NCBI RefSeq assembly: GCF_002261225.1
Contig: NZ_NEVM01000002.1
Span: 868,001 to 932,000 of the forward strand
Length of the DNA: 64,000 nucleotides
Source: Bordetella genomosp. 10
GTDB taxonomy: Bacteria > Pseudomonadota > Gammaproteobacteria > Burkholderiales > Burkholderiaceae_B
Direction of reading: 5' to 3'
Part shown: in pieces, positions 29,575-38,142 of the stretch
Layout of the letters: each line of letters begins with the position of its first letter
Position numbering within the stretch: position 1 is the stretch's first letter
The notes under the pieces: generated by a model
Seen by the model: the letters and a program-made list of their open reading frames with translations, nothing else
Told to the model about the DNA's origin: nothing
The model's database searches: none
Made by a program: the position numbers and the translations under genes

Positions 29575-29955
29575 TCAAGCCGTCGGCCCGCGCCAGGCGG
29601 CCAGGGCCACCAGCAGCCAGCCCGCCAGGAATCCCAGCCCGCCGATGGGCGTGATGGCGCCCAGCCAGCGCACGTTGCTCAGGGCCAGCACATACAGGCT
29701 GCCGCTGAAGATCTCGATGCCGGCGAACATCAGCCAGCCGGCGCCGGTCAGCAGCGACGAGCCGAAGCGCGGCGCCAGCGCGGCGATGGCCAGCAACCCC
29801 AGGCCATGCGCCATCTGATAGGTCACCCCCGTCTGCCAGATCGCCAGCATCTCCGCGCTGAGCCGCGCCTTCAAGCCATGCGCCCCAAACGCCCCGGCGG
29901 CCACGGCGACGAACATATTCAGCGCGCCCAACAGCGCAAAAATCCGGTCGGTCAT
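29575..29955 (-). CDS. DUF423 family small membrane protein
   Basis: A 126-residue protein with four hydrophobic helices. MTDRIFALLGALNMFVAVAAGAFGAHGLK is the family signature opening, and TGVTYQMAHGLGLL and FAGIEIFSGSLYVLAL follow. The start is set by the family's usual length; the frame extends further upstream (next ATG 15 bases earlier). Family function is not established. Confidence 0.85.
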   Translation of the reverse strand: MTDRIFALLGALNMFVAVAAGAFGAHGLKARLSAEMLAIWQTGVTYQMAHGLGLLAIAALAPRFGSSLLTGAGWLMFAGIEIFSGSLYVLALSNVRWLGAITPIGGLGFLAGWLLVALAAWRGPTA

Positions 29956-30058
29956 GATAGTCGGCGTCATCCCAGGCAAGTAGAACCCCCGGCATCCGCG
30001 CCGAGGCGTTTTGATTGTAGGCGCAGACAAGGTGTCCCGCGCCGCCCGCTCACGCGCC

Positions 30059-31309
30059 TCAGCCCGTTTCGGGCGTGACGTTGTGCAGCGATCGCAGCCG
30101 CCGCAATTCCGGGTAGCGCCACATCCATATCGCGGCGACGGCGATGGTGCCGACGCCGCCCAGGACGACGGCGGGGACGGCGCCGGTCAGGGAGGCCATG
30201 ATGCCGGCGCGGAATTCGCCCATCTGGTTGGACGTCCCGATGAACAGCATGTTGATGGCGCTGACCCGTCCCAGCATTTCGTTGGGCGTGTTCAACTGGA
30301 CCAGGGACGACCGGACCACCACGCTGATGGAGTCGGCCGCGCCCAGCACCATCAGGGCGACGATGGAGACCGGTATCGAGGTCGAGATGCCGAACACCAT
30401 GGTGGCGATGCCGAAGGCGAACAGCGCGCCGAACAGCGTCATGCCGATATTGCCCGTCAGGTTCTTGCGCCCCAGCACCAGCGCCATGCTGACCGCGCCG
30501 ACGGCCGGCGCCGCGCGCAGCATGCCCAGCGCCCAGGGGCCGGCGTGCAGGATGTCCTTGGCGAAGATGGGCAGCAGGGCCGTGGCGCCGCCCAGCAGCA
30601 CGGCGAACAGGTCCAGCGTCAGCGTGCCCAGCAGGATGCGGCGGCTGGCGATGAAGGTAAAGCCCGCGAACAGCGTGCGCCAGGTGGTGGGCTCCTTGCG
30701 CGACGGCAGGCCCTCGGTCTTCAGCGTGAGCATGGAAAGCAGGGCGACGAAATAGCAGGCGGCGGTCAGGGCGTAGACCCAGCCCGCGCCCAGCGCATAG
30801 CCCACGCCGCCCAGCGCCGGCCCGGCGATCTGGGCGATCTGGTTGGACGAGGCCGACATGGCGGTCGCGCGCGGAATCAGCACCCGCGGCACCACGGCCG
30901 GGATCAGCGTGGGCATGGTGGGGGATTCGAAGGCGCGCGACGCGCTCATGACGATGATGCAGGCGTAGACCACGTAGTGGTTGGCCTCGCCGGCGAGCGA
31001 CACGGCCGACAGCACGGACGCGGACAGGGCCTCGACCGTCAGGCAGACCGCCAGGATCTTGCGCCGGTCGTAGCGGTCGGCCACGTGCCCCACCACCAGG
31101 GTCAGCAGCAGCATGGGCAGGAACTGCGCCAGCCCGATCAGGCCCAGGTCCATGGCGCTGCCGGTGAGGGCGTAGATCTGCCAGCCGACGGCGACCGAGA
31201 CCATCTGGTAGGCGAGCGAGGCGCCGAAGCGGGAAAGAAGGAAATGCGCGAAGGCGGGCCGCGTGACCAATGGAGCGTCAGCGTTGTCGGTTTCTGGCGT
31301 ACTGGCCAT
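30059..31309 (-). CDS. MFS transporter (EntS/MFS_3-like)
   Basis: A 416-residue major-facilitator protein. FLLSRFGASLAYQMVSVAVGWQIYALTGS and GHVADRYDRRKILAVC match the MFS_3 class that includes enterobactin exporter EntS. RATAMSASSNQIAQIAGPALGG and FGISTSIPVSIVALMVLGAADSISVVVR are also typical. There is no siderophore synthesis gene near it, so the substrate is open. It diverges from the duplicated-permease ABC gene. Confidence 0.87.
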   Translation of the reverse strand: MASTPETDNADAPLVTRPAFAHFLLSRFGASLAYQMVSVAVGWQIYALTGSAMDLGLIGLAQFLPMLLLTLVVGHVADRYDRRKILAVCLTVEALSASVLSAVSLAGEANHYVVYACIIVMSASRAFESPTMPTLIPAVVPRVLIPRATAMSASSNQIAQIAGPALGGVGYALGAGWVYALTAACYFVALLSMLTLKTEGLPSRKEPTTWRTLFAGFTFIASRRILLGTLTLDLFAVLLGGATALLPIFAKDILHAGPWALGMLRAAPAVGAVSMALVLGRKNLTGNIGMTLFGALFAFGIATMVFGISTSIPVSIVALMVLGAADSISVVVRSSLVQLNTPNEMLGRVSAINMLFIGTSNQMGEFRAGIMASLTGAVPAVVLGGVGTIAVAAIWMWRYPELRRLRSLHNVTPETG

Positions 31310-31678
31310 CTGGGGGGCGTGAACGATGCGTAAAAATGTGAAGGCTGGGATCGTATACCAAAACGTCCGGCAGCCCCCGCATAAGCATCTTTCCTCCAGG
31401 GTCCATTCAGGCGTTTTTCAAGCGGAAATTCAGCCGTTTTTCATGCGCCGCCGCTCGCCGGCACGGCGGCGTGGCGCATTAGCCGCAACGGCAGCGGCAA
31501 GGCAGATTTTTGAATGGACTATGACAGCGCCACCATGCTAATTTGCGCACGCCCTAGGGGTTTACGCGGACATGCGCGTGCAATGTGCACGTGGCTGCGC
31601 ATGCGGCGTCCAACCCGGGCGGAACGGATCCGGCGCAGGTCGGGTATTTGTTTAAGCAGCCTCGCGCCGGAGCCCGGC
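31310..31678. other. 369-base divergent intergenic region
   Basis: It separates the leftward MFS gene from the rightward ABC permease. It contains a 17-base direct repeat (31408-31447) and otherwise no supported gene. A 71-codon open frame (31326-31541) shows no recognisable features. Promoters for both flanking genes should lie here, but I could not assign -35/-10 elements with confidence. Confidence 0.5.
31408..31447. repeat. Tandem direct repeat CAGSCGTTTTTCAWGCG, 23-bp spacing
   Basis: CAGGCGTTTTTCAAGCG (31408-31424) and CAGCCGTTTTTCATGCG (31431-31447) match at 15 of 17 bases, with start points 23 bases apart, close to two helical turns. That phase suggests two copies of one protein site. 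No regulator gene is adjacent to suggest which protein. Confidence 0.5.
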
Positions 31679-33409
31679 ATGCATCCTTTCTTCGACATCC
31701 GGCGCCTGGAGCGCCTGCCCGGCACCCGTCCCAATCGTTGGGACTGGCTTTTGTTGCCGCTCGTCCTGGGTTTCCTGGTGATCCTCGCCTTCGGCGCCAA
31801 GGAGATGGCCACGCCATACTCCGTCGGCCAGCAACTGCCGATTTCGCTGGATCCCGCCTACCTGCCTTATTACCTGCTGCGGACCACGCTGCGCATGTTC
31901 ATCGCGCTGGCCGTGTCGCTGGCGTTCAGCTTCGTCTTCGCGGCCGTGGCGTCGAAATCGCGCACCGCGGAGAAGATCCTGGTGCCGATGGTGGACATCC
32001 TGCAGTCCATCCCCATCCTGGGCTTCCTGTCGATCACGGTGACCGGCTTCATCGCGCTGTTCCCGGGCCGCCTGCTGGGCGTGGAATGCGCGGCCATCTT
32101 CGCCATCTTCACTTCCCAGGCGTGGAACATGGCGCTGAGCCTGTACCAGTCCATCCGCACCGTGCCCTCGGAACTGAACGAGGCCGCGCGCGTCTTCCGT
32201 CTGAGCGGCTGGCAGCGTTTCTGGCGCCTGGAGCTGCCGTACGCCACGCCCGCGCTGCTGTGGAACATGATGCTGTCGATGTCGGGCGGCTGGTTCTTCG
32301 TGGTGGCCTCCGAGGCCATCACCGTGTCCAACCAGGACATCAAGCTGCCCGGCATCGGTTCCTATATCGCGGCGGCCATCGACCAGCAGGACCTGCACGC
32401 CATTTTCTACGCCATCATCGCCATGGCGGTGGGCATCCTGCTGTACGACCAGTTGTTCTTCCGCCCGCTGCTGGCCTGGGCCGACAAGTTCCGCTTCGAG
32501 GACACGCAGGGCAACACCGCCCAGCAATCCTGGGTGCTGGACCTGCTGCGCCGCGGCCGGCTGACCCGCGCCCTGTCGCTGGGCCTGGCGCAGCGCGGCG
32601 AACGCGCCCTGGGCTGGTTCCGCCGCGGCTATGACGGCACCTCGGTGCGCGCCCGCGTCCGCGCCGTCAACCCGCTGCGCGAGCGCATGGTCGACGCGCT
32701 GCTCACGGCGCTGGCCCTGCTCGCCGTCTGGCGCCTGGCCGTCTTCGTGCACGCCGAAGTGGGCTGGTCCGAAGCCCTGCGCGTGCTGGGCCTGGGCGGC
32801 ATCACGCTGGTGCGGGTGATGGTGCTGATCTTGCTGGCGTCGCTGATCTGGGTGCCGCTGGGCATCATGATCGGCCTGCGCCCGCGCCTGTCGCAGCGCA
32901 TCCAGGCGCTGGCCCAGTTGCTGGCGGCGTTCCCGTCCAACCTGCTGTTCCCGCTGGCGGTGGTGGCCATCGTCGCCTTCGACCTGAACCCGGAAGTCTG
33001 GCTCAGCCCCTTGATGATTTTCGGCACGCAGTGGTACATCCTCTTCAACGTGGTGGCCGGCGCCAGCACCATTCCCAGCGAATTGCGCTATGCCGCCGAC
33101 AACCTGGGCCTGAAGGGCTGGCTGAAGTGGAAGCGCTTCTACCTGCCCGCCGTGTTCCCCAGCTTCGTCACCGGCGCCATCACGGCCAGCGGCGGCTCCT
33201 GGAACGCCAGCATCGTGTCCGAGGTCGTGACCTGGGGCAAGACCACGCTGACGGCGACCGGCCTGGGCGGCTATATCGCCGAGATGACCGAAAAAGGCGA
33301 TTTCCCGCGCATCGCGCTCGGCATCGGCGTGATGTGCATCTTCGTGATGGGACTGAACCGGTACTTCTGGCGGCGCCTGTATTTGCAGGCCGAGAAGTGG
33401 AGCCGGTAG
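31679..33409 (+). CDS. ABC transporter permease, duplicated (two permease domains in one chain)
   Basis: A 576-residue inner-membrane protein made of two NitT/TauT-like permease domains in tandem. The first (about 70-260) has the coupling loop ELNEAARVFRLSGWQRFWRLELP, and the second (about 385-570) has ELRYAADNLGLKGWLKWKRFYLP. A basic cytoplasmic linker joins them. One chain therefore makes the whole channel, as in the duplicated anion-type permeases. Downstream is its ATPase; no binding protein is visible, so either it is encoded elsewhere or the system works without one. Confidence 0.85.
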   Translation: MHPFFDIRRLERLPGTRPNRWDWLLLPLVLGFLVILAFGAKEMATPYSVGQQLPISLDPAYLPYYLLRTTLRMFIALAVSLAFSFVFAAVASKSRTAEKILVPMVDILQSIPILGFLSITVTGFIALFPGRLLGVECAAIFAIFTSQAWNMALSLYQSIRTVPSELNEAARVFRLSGWQRFWRLELPYATPALLWNMMLSMSGGWFFVVASEAITVSNQDIKLPGIGSYIAAAIDQQDLHAIFYAIIAMAVGILLYDQLFFRPLLAWADKFRFEDTQGNTAQQSWVLDLLRRGRLTRALSLGLAQRGERALGWFRRGYDGTSVRARVRAVNPLRERMVDALLTALALLAVWRLAVFVHAEVGWSEALRVLGLGGITLVRVMVLILLASLIWVPLGIMIGLRPRLSQRIQALAQLLAAFPSNLLFPLAVVAIVAFDLNPEVWLSPLMIFGTQWYILFNVVAGASTIPSELRYAADNLGLKGWLKWKRFYLPAVFPSFVTGAITASGGSWNASIVSEVVTWGKTTLTATGLGGYIAEMTEKGDFPRIALGIGVMCIFVMGLNRYFWRRLYLQAEKWSR

Positions 33410-33432
33410 GCGCGGCGGGACATATATGAGGT

Positions 33433-33514
33433 CGCCGCGCGCTGGCGCGGCGGATGCGCCGCCCCGGCAAGGGGCGGCGGCTTGGATAAAGGCGGGGCGG
33501 CCATGCGGGCCGCC
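33433..33514 (+). promoter_or_regulatory. Three consecutive GC hairpins between permease and ATPase genes
   Basis: Perfect stems lie at 33433-33452 (8 bp, loop 4), 33458-33478 (8 bp, loop 5) and 33496-33514 (7 bp, loop 5). None has a T-run. Three stems in a 122-base gap inside one operon suggest control of the relative amounts of permease and ATPase mRNA. Confidence 0.5.
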
Positions 33515-33531
33515 GGCAAGGGAGTAGGGCG

Positions 33532-34851
33532 ATGAACGGCAAAGCCAGTTTCCTGCTGGACCTGAGCGGGGTCAGCAAGATGTTCCAGACGGCGGACGGC
33601 ACCAACCGCTCGGTGCTGGAGGGCGTGGATTTCCAGTTGCGCGACGGCGAGATCGTGGCCTTGCTGGGCAAGTCCGGTTCGGGCAAGTCGACGCTGCTGC
33701 GCATCATGGCGGGCTTGATTCCCGCCGACCAGGGCCAGGTCAAGTACCGGGGCCAGCCCCTGTACGGACCGGCCTCGGGCGTGGCCATGGTGTTCCAGTC
33801 CTTCGCGCTGTTTCCCTGGCTGACCGTGCGGCAGAACGTGGCCCTGGGCCTGGAGGCGCAGGGCGTGCCGCTGGCCGAGCGCGAGCAGCGCGCCGAGGCG
33901 GCGCTGGAACTGATCGGGCTGGCCGGCTTCGGCGGCGCCTTGCCGCGCGAACTGTCGGGCGGCATGCGCCAGCGCGTGGGCATCGCGCGCGCCCTGGCGA
34001 CCGACCCCGACGTGCTGCTGATGGACGAGGCCTTTTCAGCGCTGGACGTGCTGACCGGCGAGACGCTGCGCGACGACATGCTGGAGCTGTGGGACGAGCG
34101 ACGCATCAGCACGCGCGGCATCCTGGTGGTGTCGCACAACATCGAGGAAGCGGTGATGATGGCCGACCGCATCCTGATATTCGCCAGCGACCCGGGCCGC
34201 GTGCGCGACGAGATCCGCGTGCACCTGCCGCGCCCGCGCAACGCCGAGTCGGCCGAGGTGCGCGCGCTGGTCGACCAGGTCTACGGCCTGATGACGGCGC
34301 GTCCCGCGCCGGCGACCGCGGCCGGCGCGCCGGCGCAGGAAGTGCACCACGGCTACCGCCTGCCCGACGCCAACGTCGGCCGCATGGAGGAAGTGCTGGA
34401 GCTGCTGGCCGAGCCGCCGCTCAACGGCCGCGCCGACCTGCCGCGCCTGGCCGAGGAGGCCGGCCTGCCGGACGAGGAACTCTTCCCCGCCTACGAAGCC
34501 CTGGGCCTGCTGGGCCTGGCGCTGGTCGAGCATGGCGACATCACGCTGACGGCCGCCGGCCGCCGCTACGCCGCCGCCGACCAGCAGGAACGGCAGGCGC
34601 TGTTCGGGCGCCAGTTGGTGGCGCACATCCCGCTGGCGGCCAACATCCGCCATTCGCTGGAGCAGGAGGCCACGGGCGAATTGCCGGAGAGGCAGTTCCT
34701 GGAGATGCTGGAGGAATTCCTCAAGCCCGACGAGGCCGAGCGCGTGCTCAAGGTGGCGGTGGAATGGGGCCGCTACGGCGAGGTCTACGGCTACGACTAC
34801 CATACCGGCCGCCTGCACCTGCCGACCACGCCGGGCGGTGAGGCGGACTGA
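33532..34851 (+). CDS. ABC transporter ATPase with C-terminal AAA-associated domain
   Basis: A 439-residue protein. The N-terminal ATPase (about 1-250) has Walker A GKSGSGKS, Q-loop FQSFALFPWL, signature LSGGMRQRVGIARALA and Walker B LLMDEAFSALD, of the nitrate/sulfonate class. The extra C-terminal part (about 285-430, NVGRMEEVLELLAEPPLNGR) looks like the helical AAA-associated domain found on a subset of these ATPases. Its role is not known to me; sensing of a cytoplasmic ligand is possible. It pairs with the duplicated permease upstream. Confidence 0.87.
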   Translation: MNGKASFLLDLSGVSKMFQTADGTNRSVLEGVDFQLRDGEIVALLGKSGSGKSTLLRIMAGLIPADQGQVKYRGQPLYGPASGVAMVFQSFALFPWLTVRQNVALGLEAQGVPLAEREQRAEAALELIGLAGFGGALPRELSGGMRQRVGIARALATDPDVLLMDEAFSALDVLTGETLRDDMLELWDERRISTRGILVVSHNIEEAVMMADRILIFASDPGRVRDEIRVHLPRPRNAESAEVRALVDQVYGLMTARPAPATAAGAPAQEVHHGYRLPDANVGRMEEVLELLAEPPLNGRADLPRLAEEAGLPDEELFPAYEALGLLGLALVEHGDITLTAAGRRYAAADQQERQALFGRQLVAHIPLAANIRHSLEQEATGELPERQFLEMLEEFLKPDEAERVLKVAVEWGRYGEVYGYDYHTGRLHLPTTPGGEAD

Positions 34852-34863
34852 CGCCCGCGGGCG

Positions 34864-36018
34864 TCAGCGCGCCGCCACCAGCCGGATGCGCGTGATCTCC
34901 GAGGGCGCGCCGACGCGCTTGGGCGGGCCCCAGTAGCCGGTGCCGCGGCTGGTGTAGACCCATAGCCGCCCCAGGCGCCGCAGGCCGGCCGTGAAGGGCT
35001 GCTGCAGGCGCACGAAGAAATTCCAGGGCAGGAACTGCCCGCCATGGGTATGGCCGGACAACTGCAGCGTATAGCCCGCCGGCTCGGCGGCGAAGGCCGT
35101 GCGCGGCTGGTGCGCCAGCAGGATGCGCACGTTGGCGTCCGCCGGCGCGCCGGCCAAGGCCTTTTCCGGGTCGCTTTGCTGGGACGGATCGTAGGCGCCG
35201 GCGCCGTAGTCGGTCACGCCGGCCACGACCAGCCGCGCGCCCTCGTGCTCGATGACCACGTGGCGGTTCAGCAGCACGTTCAGGCCCAGGCGTTCGAATT
35301 CGGCCACCCAGGCATCGACGCCGGAGTAGTACTCGTGATTGCCGGTTACCAGGTAGGCGCCGTGGCGCGCCTGCAGCCGGGCCAGGGGCCGGGTGTGCGC
35401 CGACAGGCGCGCCACGCTGCCGTCCACCACGTCGCCGGTGACGGCGATGAGGTCGGCCTGCAAGGCATTGACGGCGTCGACGATGGCGTCCACGTAGCGC
35501 CGCTTGATGGTCGGGCCCACGTGCACGTCGGTGATCTGGGCGATGGTGAAGCCCTGCAGGGCGGGCGGCAGCCCGGGAATCGGCACGTCCACCGGGCGGA
35601 CCGGCGCGCGCCGGCGGGCGTTGTACAGGCCGACCAGGCTGCTTCCCAGGGCCAGCAGGGGCACGGCGATGGCGGTATCGGCCAGAGTGCCGGCGCCGGG
35701 CAGGGCGCGGCCGCTCACCGCGCCGGCGACCCATATCGACAGCAGGAACAGATCGCGCAACAGGGTCAGGACGAACAGCGAGGAGAAATACCCCATCAGC
35801 AGCAGGCCTATCCAGCCGAAGACCTCCGAAAACCAGCGCGGCAGGCGGCGGCTGAGGAAGCCGGCCGGGATCACCAGGCAGGACAGCAACAGGAAGATGA
35901 CGGCGCCCCAGCGCGCGGCGGGGCTGACCGGGGCATCGGGAATCAGGCGGGCGCCGACATAGGCATGGGCCAGGATGCCGACGCAGATGATGCGGATGAG
36001 GAAGAGATAGCGACGCAT
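34864..36018 (-). CDS. Membrane-anchored metallophosphoesterase
   Basis: A 384-residue protein. Four or so membrane helices fill residues 1-130, then a calcineurin-like phosphoesterase domain has the metal motifs ITDVHVG, GDVVDG, GNHEYY and SGHTHGGQ. The layout resembles YkuE/YpbG-like UDP- or lipid-phosphoesterases at the membrane. The start MRRYLFLIRI is chosen because it places the first helix normally. It diverges from the DedA-rhodanese gene. Confidence 0.9.
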   Translation of the reverse strand: MRRYLFLIRIICVGILAHAYVGARLIPDAPVSPAARWGAVIFLLLSCLVIPAGFLSRRLPRWFSEVFGWIGLLLMGYFSSLFVLTLLRDLFLLSIWVAGAVSGRALPGAGTLADTAIAVPLLALGSSLVGLYNARRRAPVRPVDVPIPGLPPALQGFTIAQITDVHVGPTIKRRYVDAIVDAVNALQADLIAVTGDVVDGSVARLSAHTRPLARLQARHGAYLVTGNHEYYSGVDAWVAEFERLGLNVLLNRHVVIEHEGARLVVAGVTDYGAGAYDPSQQSDPEKALAGAPADANVRILLAHQPRTAFAAEPAGYTLQLSGHTHGGQFLPWNFFVRLQQPFTAGLRRLGRLWVYTSRGTGYWGPPKRVGAPSEITRIRLVAAR

Positions 36019-36194
36019 GGCGTTCCCTGCTCGAATCGAATGGTTGCCGGTTGAAAATCCGCCGGCGCGCCCCCAATTATGCGGTATGGTGGCGGCGTGC
36101 CCTGGCGCGCGCCCGCGCGCGCCGCCATGCGCGGCCGGCGCCGGCGTCGACAGACCCGGGCCGGCCGCGGGCATTGAAGAATATCGGGATTGCC

Positions 36195-37166
36195 GTGAAA
36201 GATATCCAGACCCTGTTGCATGACTACGGCCCGCTGCTGGTTTTCGCCAATGTCCTGCTGGAGCAGGCGGGGCTGCCGCTGCCGGCCTATCCCATCCTGG
36301 TCGTCGCCGGCGCCATGGTGATGCATGGCGACCTGGCGTGGCAGGCGGTGCTGCTGGCCGCGGCGGCCGGCGGGCTGATCGCCGACACCGCGTGGTATCA
36401 CGGCGGCAAGCGCTACGGCGCCGGCCTGCTGGCCACGGTCTGCCGCGTCTCCCTGTCGCGCGATTCCTGCATCCGCCAGACGCAGTCGCTGTACCTGCGC
36501 ACCGGTCCCGCCATCCTGCTCGTGGCCAAGTTCCTGCCGGGCGCCAGCGCCTTGTCGACGGTGATGTCCGGCCTGACCCGCCTGCCGATGCGCCGTTTCC
36601 TGGCCTTCGACGCGGCGGGCACGCTGCTGTGGGCCGGCTCGGCCATGATCGTCGGCGCGGCGTTCAACGACATGCTGGGACAGGTGCTGGACACGCTGGG
36701 CCGCTATGGCGCCTACGGCCTGGGCGCGCTGGGCGCGGCGTTGGCCCTGTACCTGGCCTACCGCCTGTTCCGCCGCCGGTTCACGATAGCCCGCCTGAGC
36801 CACGTGCCGCGCGTGACGCTGGACGAGCTGGACGCCTGGCAGGCGGCCAGGGAGGAAGGCTGCGAGGTCGTGCTGCTGGACGTGCGGGGCAGCGGCGAGA
36901 ATCCCTTGCCGGGCGCGATCATGTTCGATCCGCGCGATCCCATCGCCACCCGGCCGCCGGCGTGGCCGCTGGATGCGCGCATCGTCGTGTATTGCGCCTG
37001 CCCGGACGAAATCTCCGCGGCCTACCTGGCCGCCAGGCTGAAGAAGGCCGGCTACCGCAATGCCTGGGCGCTGGCTGGCGGCTACAACGCCTGGCTGGAA
37101 CGCAGCCGGCGCCAGGAGGCCGCCAACGACAGCGACGCCGGCGTCAGCGCGGCGCCGGCGGCGTGA
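36195..37166 (+). CDS. DedA-family membrane protein fused to a rhodanese domain
   Basis: A 323-residue fusion. Residues 1-195 are a DedA/SNARE-associated membrane domain (VLLEQAGLPLPAYPILVVAGA and AKFLPGASALSTVMSGLTRL). Residues about 205-305 are a rhodanese domain with a Cys at 267 in VYCACPDEIS, where the active-site thiol belongs. The start is taken as GTG at 36195; an in-frame TTG seven codons earlier is possible. DedA proteins are linked to lipid flipping and proton-motive force; why a sulfur-carrier domain is attached is unclear. The stop overlaps the recombinase start by one base. Confidence 0.85.
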   Translation: MKDIQTLLHDYGPLLVFANVLLEQAGLPLPAYPILVVAGAMVMHGDLAWQAVLLAAAAGGLIADTAWYHGGKRYGAGLLATVCRVSLSRDSCIRQTQSLYLRTGPAILLVAKFLPGASALSTVMSGLTRLPMRRFLAFDAAGTLLWAGSAMIVGAAFNDMLGQVLDTLGRYGAYGLGALGAALALYLAYRLFRRRFTIARLSHVPRVTLDELDAWQAAREEGCEVVLLDVRGSGENPLPGAIMFDPRDPIATRPPAWPLDARIVVYCACPDEISAAYLAARLKKAGYRNAWALAGGYNAWLERSRRQEAANDSDAGVSAAPAA

Positions 37167-38125
37167 TGGCGGATACCCCGGCCCAGGCCGCGCCGGACGG
37201 CGCGGCGCAGACCCCCTCCATCCAGAGCCGCACCGACGTCGATCCCGGCATCGCGGATTTCCTCGACGCGCTCTGGCTGGAGGACGGCCTGGCGCGCAAC
37301 ACCCTGAACGCCTACCGCAACGACCTGGCCAGCTTCGACGTCTGGCTGCGCGGCCACGCCGGCCGCGGCCTGACGCAGGCGCGGGCCGGCGACATCGAGT
37401 CCTGGTTCGCCGCCGTGCACCGCGATACCCGCCCGACCACCGCCAACCGGCGCCTGGCCGCCTTGCGGCGCTATTTCCAATGGGCCATGCGGGAGCGCCT
37501 GGTCGCCGAGGATCCCTGCCTGGCGGTGCGGTCGGCCAAGCAGCCCATGCGCAGCCCCAAGACGCTGAGCGAAGCCCAGGTCGAGGCGCTGCTGGCCGCG
37601 CCGCAACCCTTGACGGAGCTGGGCCTGCGCGACAAGGCCATGCTGGAGACCTTGTACGCCACCGGCTTGCGGGTCTCCGAGCTGATCGGCCTGTCATTGC
37701 TGGACGTCAACCTGAACGAGGGCGTGGTGCGCGTGGTGGGCGGCAAGGGCGGCAAGGACCGCCTGGTGCCGCTGGGCGCCGAGGCCGCGCACTGGGTCGA
37801 CCGCTATGCGCGCGAGGCGCGGCCGCTGCTGGCCAAGGGACGGCCGTCGGATGCGCTGTTCCTGACGGTGCGCGGCGAGGGCATGCATCGCCAGAATTTC
37901 TGGCTGATCATCGGCCGCTATGCGAAGGAGGCGGGCATCCACGCACCCATCTCCCCGCACGTGCTGCGCCATGCCTTCGCCACGCATTTGGTGAACCACG
38001 GGGCCGACCTGCGGGTGGTGCAACTGCTGCTGGGCCACGCGGATATCTCGACCACGCAGATCTATACGCACGTGGCGCGGGAGCGCCTGAAGGTCCTGCA
38101 CGCGCAGCACCATCCGCGCGGTTGA
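37166..38125 (+). CDS. xerD: XerD-type tyrosine recombinase
   Basis: A 319-residue recombinase. The N-terminal SAM-like DNA-binding domain is about 27-115. The catalytic set is complete: Arg169 (TGLRVSEL), Lys194 (GGKGGKDR), His265 and Arg268 (SPHVLRHAFATHL), His291 (LLGHADIST) and Tyr300 (TQIYTHV). The length fits XerC/XerD, and the sequence and housekeeping neighbours favour chromosome dimer resolution rather than an integrase; the N-terminal extension of about 25 residues is slightly long. XerC is the alternative identity. Confidence 0.88.
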   Translation: MADTPAQAAPDGAAQTPSIQSRTDVDPGIADFLDALWLEDGLARNTLNAYRNDLASFDVWLRGHAGRGLTQARAGDIESWFAAVHRDTRPTTANRRLAALRRYFQWAMRERLVAEDPCLAVRSAKQPMRSPKTLSEAQVEALLAAPQPLTELGLRDKAMLETLYATGLRVSELIGLSLLDVNLNEGVVRVVGGKGGKDRLVPLGAEAAHWVDRYAREARPLLAKGRPSDALFLTVRGEGMHRQNFWLIIGRYAKEAGIHAPISPHVLRHAFATHLVNHGADLRVVQLLLGHADISTTQIYTHVARERLKVLHAQHHPRG

Positions 38126-38142
38126 GGCGGCGCGGCCGCCTT

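Noticed and set aside
31326..31541. 71-codon open frame in the divergent region before the duplicated permease
   Set aside because: No recognisable motif, no convincing ribosome-binding site, and it overlaps the direct-repeat element; more likely promoter DNA.
37166..38125. The tyrosine recombinase as an integrase of a genomic island
   Set aside because: Full XerC/D length and motifs, housekeeping neighbours, no tRNA or attachment-site repeat, and no island genes nearby.
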